Shown here one piece after another: positions 6,518-7,533 of a stretch of DNA of 7,533 bases. Position numbers and translations under genes: made by a program. Under the pieces are notes generated by a model. It worked only from the letters and a program-made list of their open reading frames with translations, was not told the DNA's origin and did no database searches. How positions within the stretch are numbered: position 1 is the first letter of the stretch; the number at the start of each line of letters is the position of its first letter. The DNA lies in the NCBI GenBank assembly GCA_001771235.1, contig METF01000190.1:11504-19036 (forward strand). The letters run 5' to 3'. Source of the DNA: Candidatus Zhuqueibacterota bacterium RBG_16_48_16. GTDB lineage: Bacteria > Zhuqueibacterota > Zhuqueibacteria > Residuimicrobiales > Sediminimicrobiaceae.

Positions 6518-7533
6518 GTGAATCGTTATTTTGTCCACATAGTGTCAGTGACGGCTTTTTTGGCTGGCGTTGCCTTTGCCCAGGATGTCCCGGAGAATGC
6601 CATCCTTGACCTGGAAGGTGGAAAATTCAGGGTGGACGGCGCTTTTTACAGTCCGGTGATATCCGGTGGCCCGGGTATCGGTTATAAATCCTCGGAAGCG
6701 TGGGACCTGTGGGCAAATCCCGCTGCGCCGGTTACATTTCACGAACCCTATATAAGTCTGGCCTACGGCCCGGCCATACTCAGCGATCCCCAGCGCTTTT
6801 ACGATGTGAACGCGACCATCCGGCAGGAAGTGGACGCGGCCATCGAGGAATTCCGCTCGGCAGAATCGAGAATCGATTACCCGAAATTTGCCTCCCAAAT
6901 AGGGCAACAGAGCGAGCTGGCCGGTCTGTTCATCGCCTTTCCGGCAGCAATGAAAGGACGGAGAGGTGTTCTGTCTTTTTCCTTCGATTCGCCTTTTGTT
7001 TTTCGTCTCGGCCTGGGCAACAACGGATTCGGCACCTTGTTGGAAACTCGCAAAAAAGTGGGGGAGCAGAATAAAGTCATTCGCATGCGCCTGAAATCGA
7101 TGATGAATGCGGATATTTCCTTTTCTGCTTTTCGCTATAAAGCGGGCCTGGCCACATTTCTCAACGATCGGACCGCCCTGGGTTTTCAGATGAATTATAG
7201 CCATCTTCATTTCTTGTCAAAAGCATCAGCCAAAATTAACGGGATCATGACAACGGCTGGGGCCGAGTACGCTTTCAACGATCCGTTCGATCCGCGCATC
7301 GATTTTGCGGCCGGCGAGACCAACAGCCTGGATCAATCCTTATGGGCCGATTTTAGCGGAAGCCAGGTGAGCTGTGACCTCGGCGTGTTATTCAGACTTG
7401 ACGAGATGTGGACCGGCGGCATTGATCTGCACGTCGCATCGGCGGCGACGCTCAGCGGTGAAATGGACATCGTACAACACAAGATACCAGCTTTGAATGT
7501 ATCCGCCTTTTCCGATGACGCCAGCACCGATGA
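6518..7533 (+). CDS. Probable outer-membrane beta-barrel protein (3'-truncated), FadL/PorV-like
   Basis: The frame runs from GTG 6518 through the right edge with no stop, giving 338 residues; the last two bases are an incomplete codon. The N-terminus MNRYFVHIVSVTAFLAGVA followed by FA|QD is a standard signal peptide, cleaved after residue 21. The mature protein starts with LEGGKFRVDGAFYSP, then PGIGYKSSEAWDLWANPAAP (52-71). The NPA near the N-terminus recalls the WNPAG motif of the preceding gene and of FadL-type barrels. Residues about 95-117 (DVNATIRQEVDAAIEEFR) look helical and may form a plug or periplasmic insertion. After that come alternating strands (GVLSFSFDSPFVFRLGLG, ADISFSAFRYKAGLATFL, TALGFQMNYSHLHFL) and an acidic loop near 254-272. 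I do not recognise a named family; a DUF5723-like or OMPP1/FadL-like barrel are the options. It likely forms one operon with the two genes before it. Confidence 0.75.
   Translation, partial: MNRYFVHIVSVTAFLAGVAFAQDVPENAILDLEGGKFRVDGAFYSPVISGGPGIGYKSSEAWDLWANPAAPVTFHEPYISLAYGPAILSDPQRFYDVNATIRQEVDAAIEEFRSAESRIDYPKFASQIGQQSELAGLFIAFPAAMKGRRGVLSFSFDSPFVFRLGLGNNGFGTLLETRKKVGEQNKVIRMRLKSMMNADISFSAFRYKAGLATFLNDRTALGFQMNYSHLHFLSKASAKINGIMTTAGAEYAFNDPFDPRIDFAAGETNSLDQSLWADFSGSQVSCDLGVLFRLDEMWTGGIDLHVASAATLSGEMDIVQHKIPALNVSAFSDDASTD

Noticed and set aside
6545..7210. 221-residue open frame on the minus strand
   Set aside because: It lies opposite the third gene, which has a signal peptide, a well-spaced ribosome binding site and barrel-like strands. 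The antisense translation shows no recognisable motif.

Overview
The window is a compact, fully coding, one-direction (+) stretch with three genes for exported cell-envelope proteins: the 3' part of a giant multidomain secreted protein, a complete PorV/PorQ-family outer-membrane protein, and the 5' part of a second probable outer-membrane barrel. No RNA gene, mobile element, CRISPR array or sizeable intergenic region is visible. The first and last genes run off the window edges.

Likely source (inference): a Gram-negative bacterium of the FCB superphylum or a neighbouring candidate phylum (KSB1, Calditrichota or similar), not a classical AT-rich Bacteroidetes. The reasons are the FlgD-Ig-like / T9SS type A-like C-terminal domain with a PNPFSP entry motif, the PorV/PorQ-family protein, the long chains of carboxypeptidase-regulatory-like repeats, and the moderately GC-rich base composition with many GCC/GGC/CTG codons.

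Layout: nt 2-5545 is the giant protein. Its frame is open through the left edge, so the real start lies upstream and the GTG at 74 is internal. In order it holds an unclassified beta-rich segment (about 2-283), a PKD/Ig-like domain (284-565), three FN3-like domains (566-1510), a degenerate lead-in unit (1511-1801), eleven tandem units of 80-92 residues resembling carboxypeptidase regulatory-like domains (1802-4591), an Ig-like domain (4592-4858), a ZU5-like module (4859-5239) and a C-terminal FlgD-Ig/sorting-like domain (5240-5542). After 8 bases comes the PorV/PorQ-family gene (5554-6504). After 13 more comes a GTG-started gene with a clear signal peptide (6518 to the window end).

Working model (inference): the three genes are one transcriptional unit. 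The giant protein would be a secreted or surface-tethered adhesin or scaffold whose C-terminal domain is recognised by a type IX-like export route. The adjacent PorV/PorQ-family barrel would be a candidate dedicated shuttle or attachment partner, and the third gene a related barrel or accessory. The gene linkage and the folds are supported by the sequence; the functional pairing is not proven.
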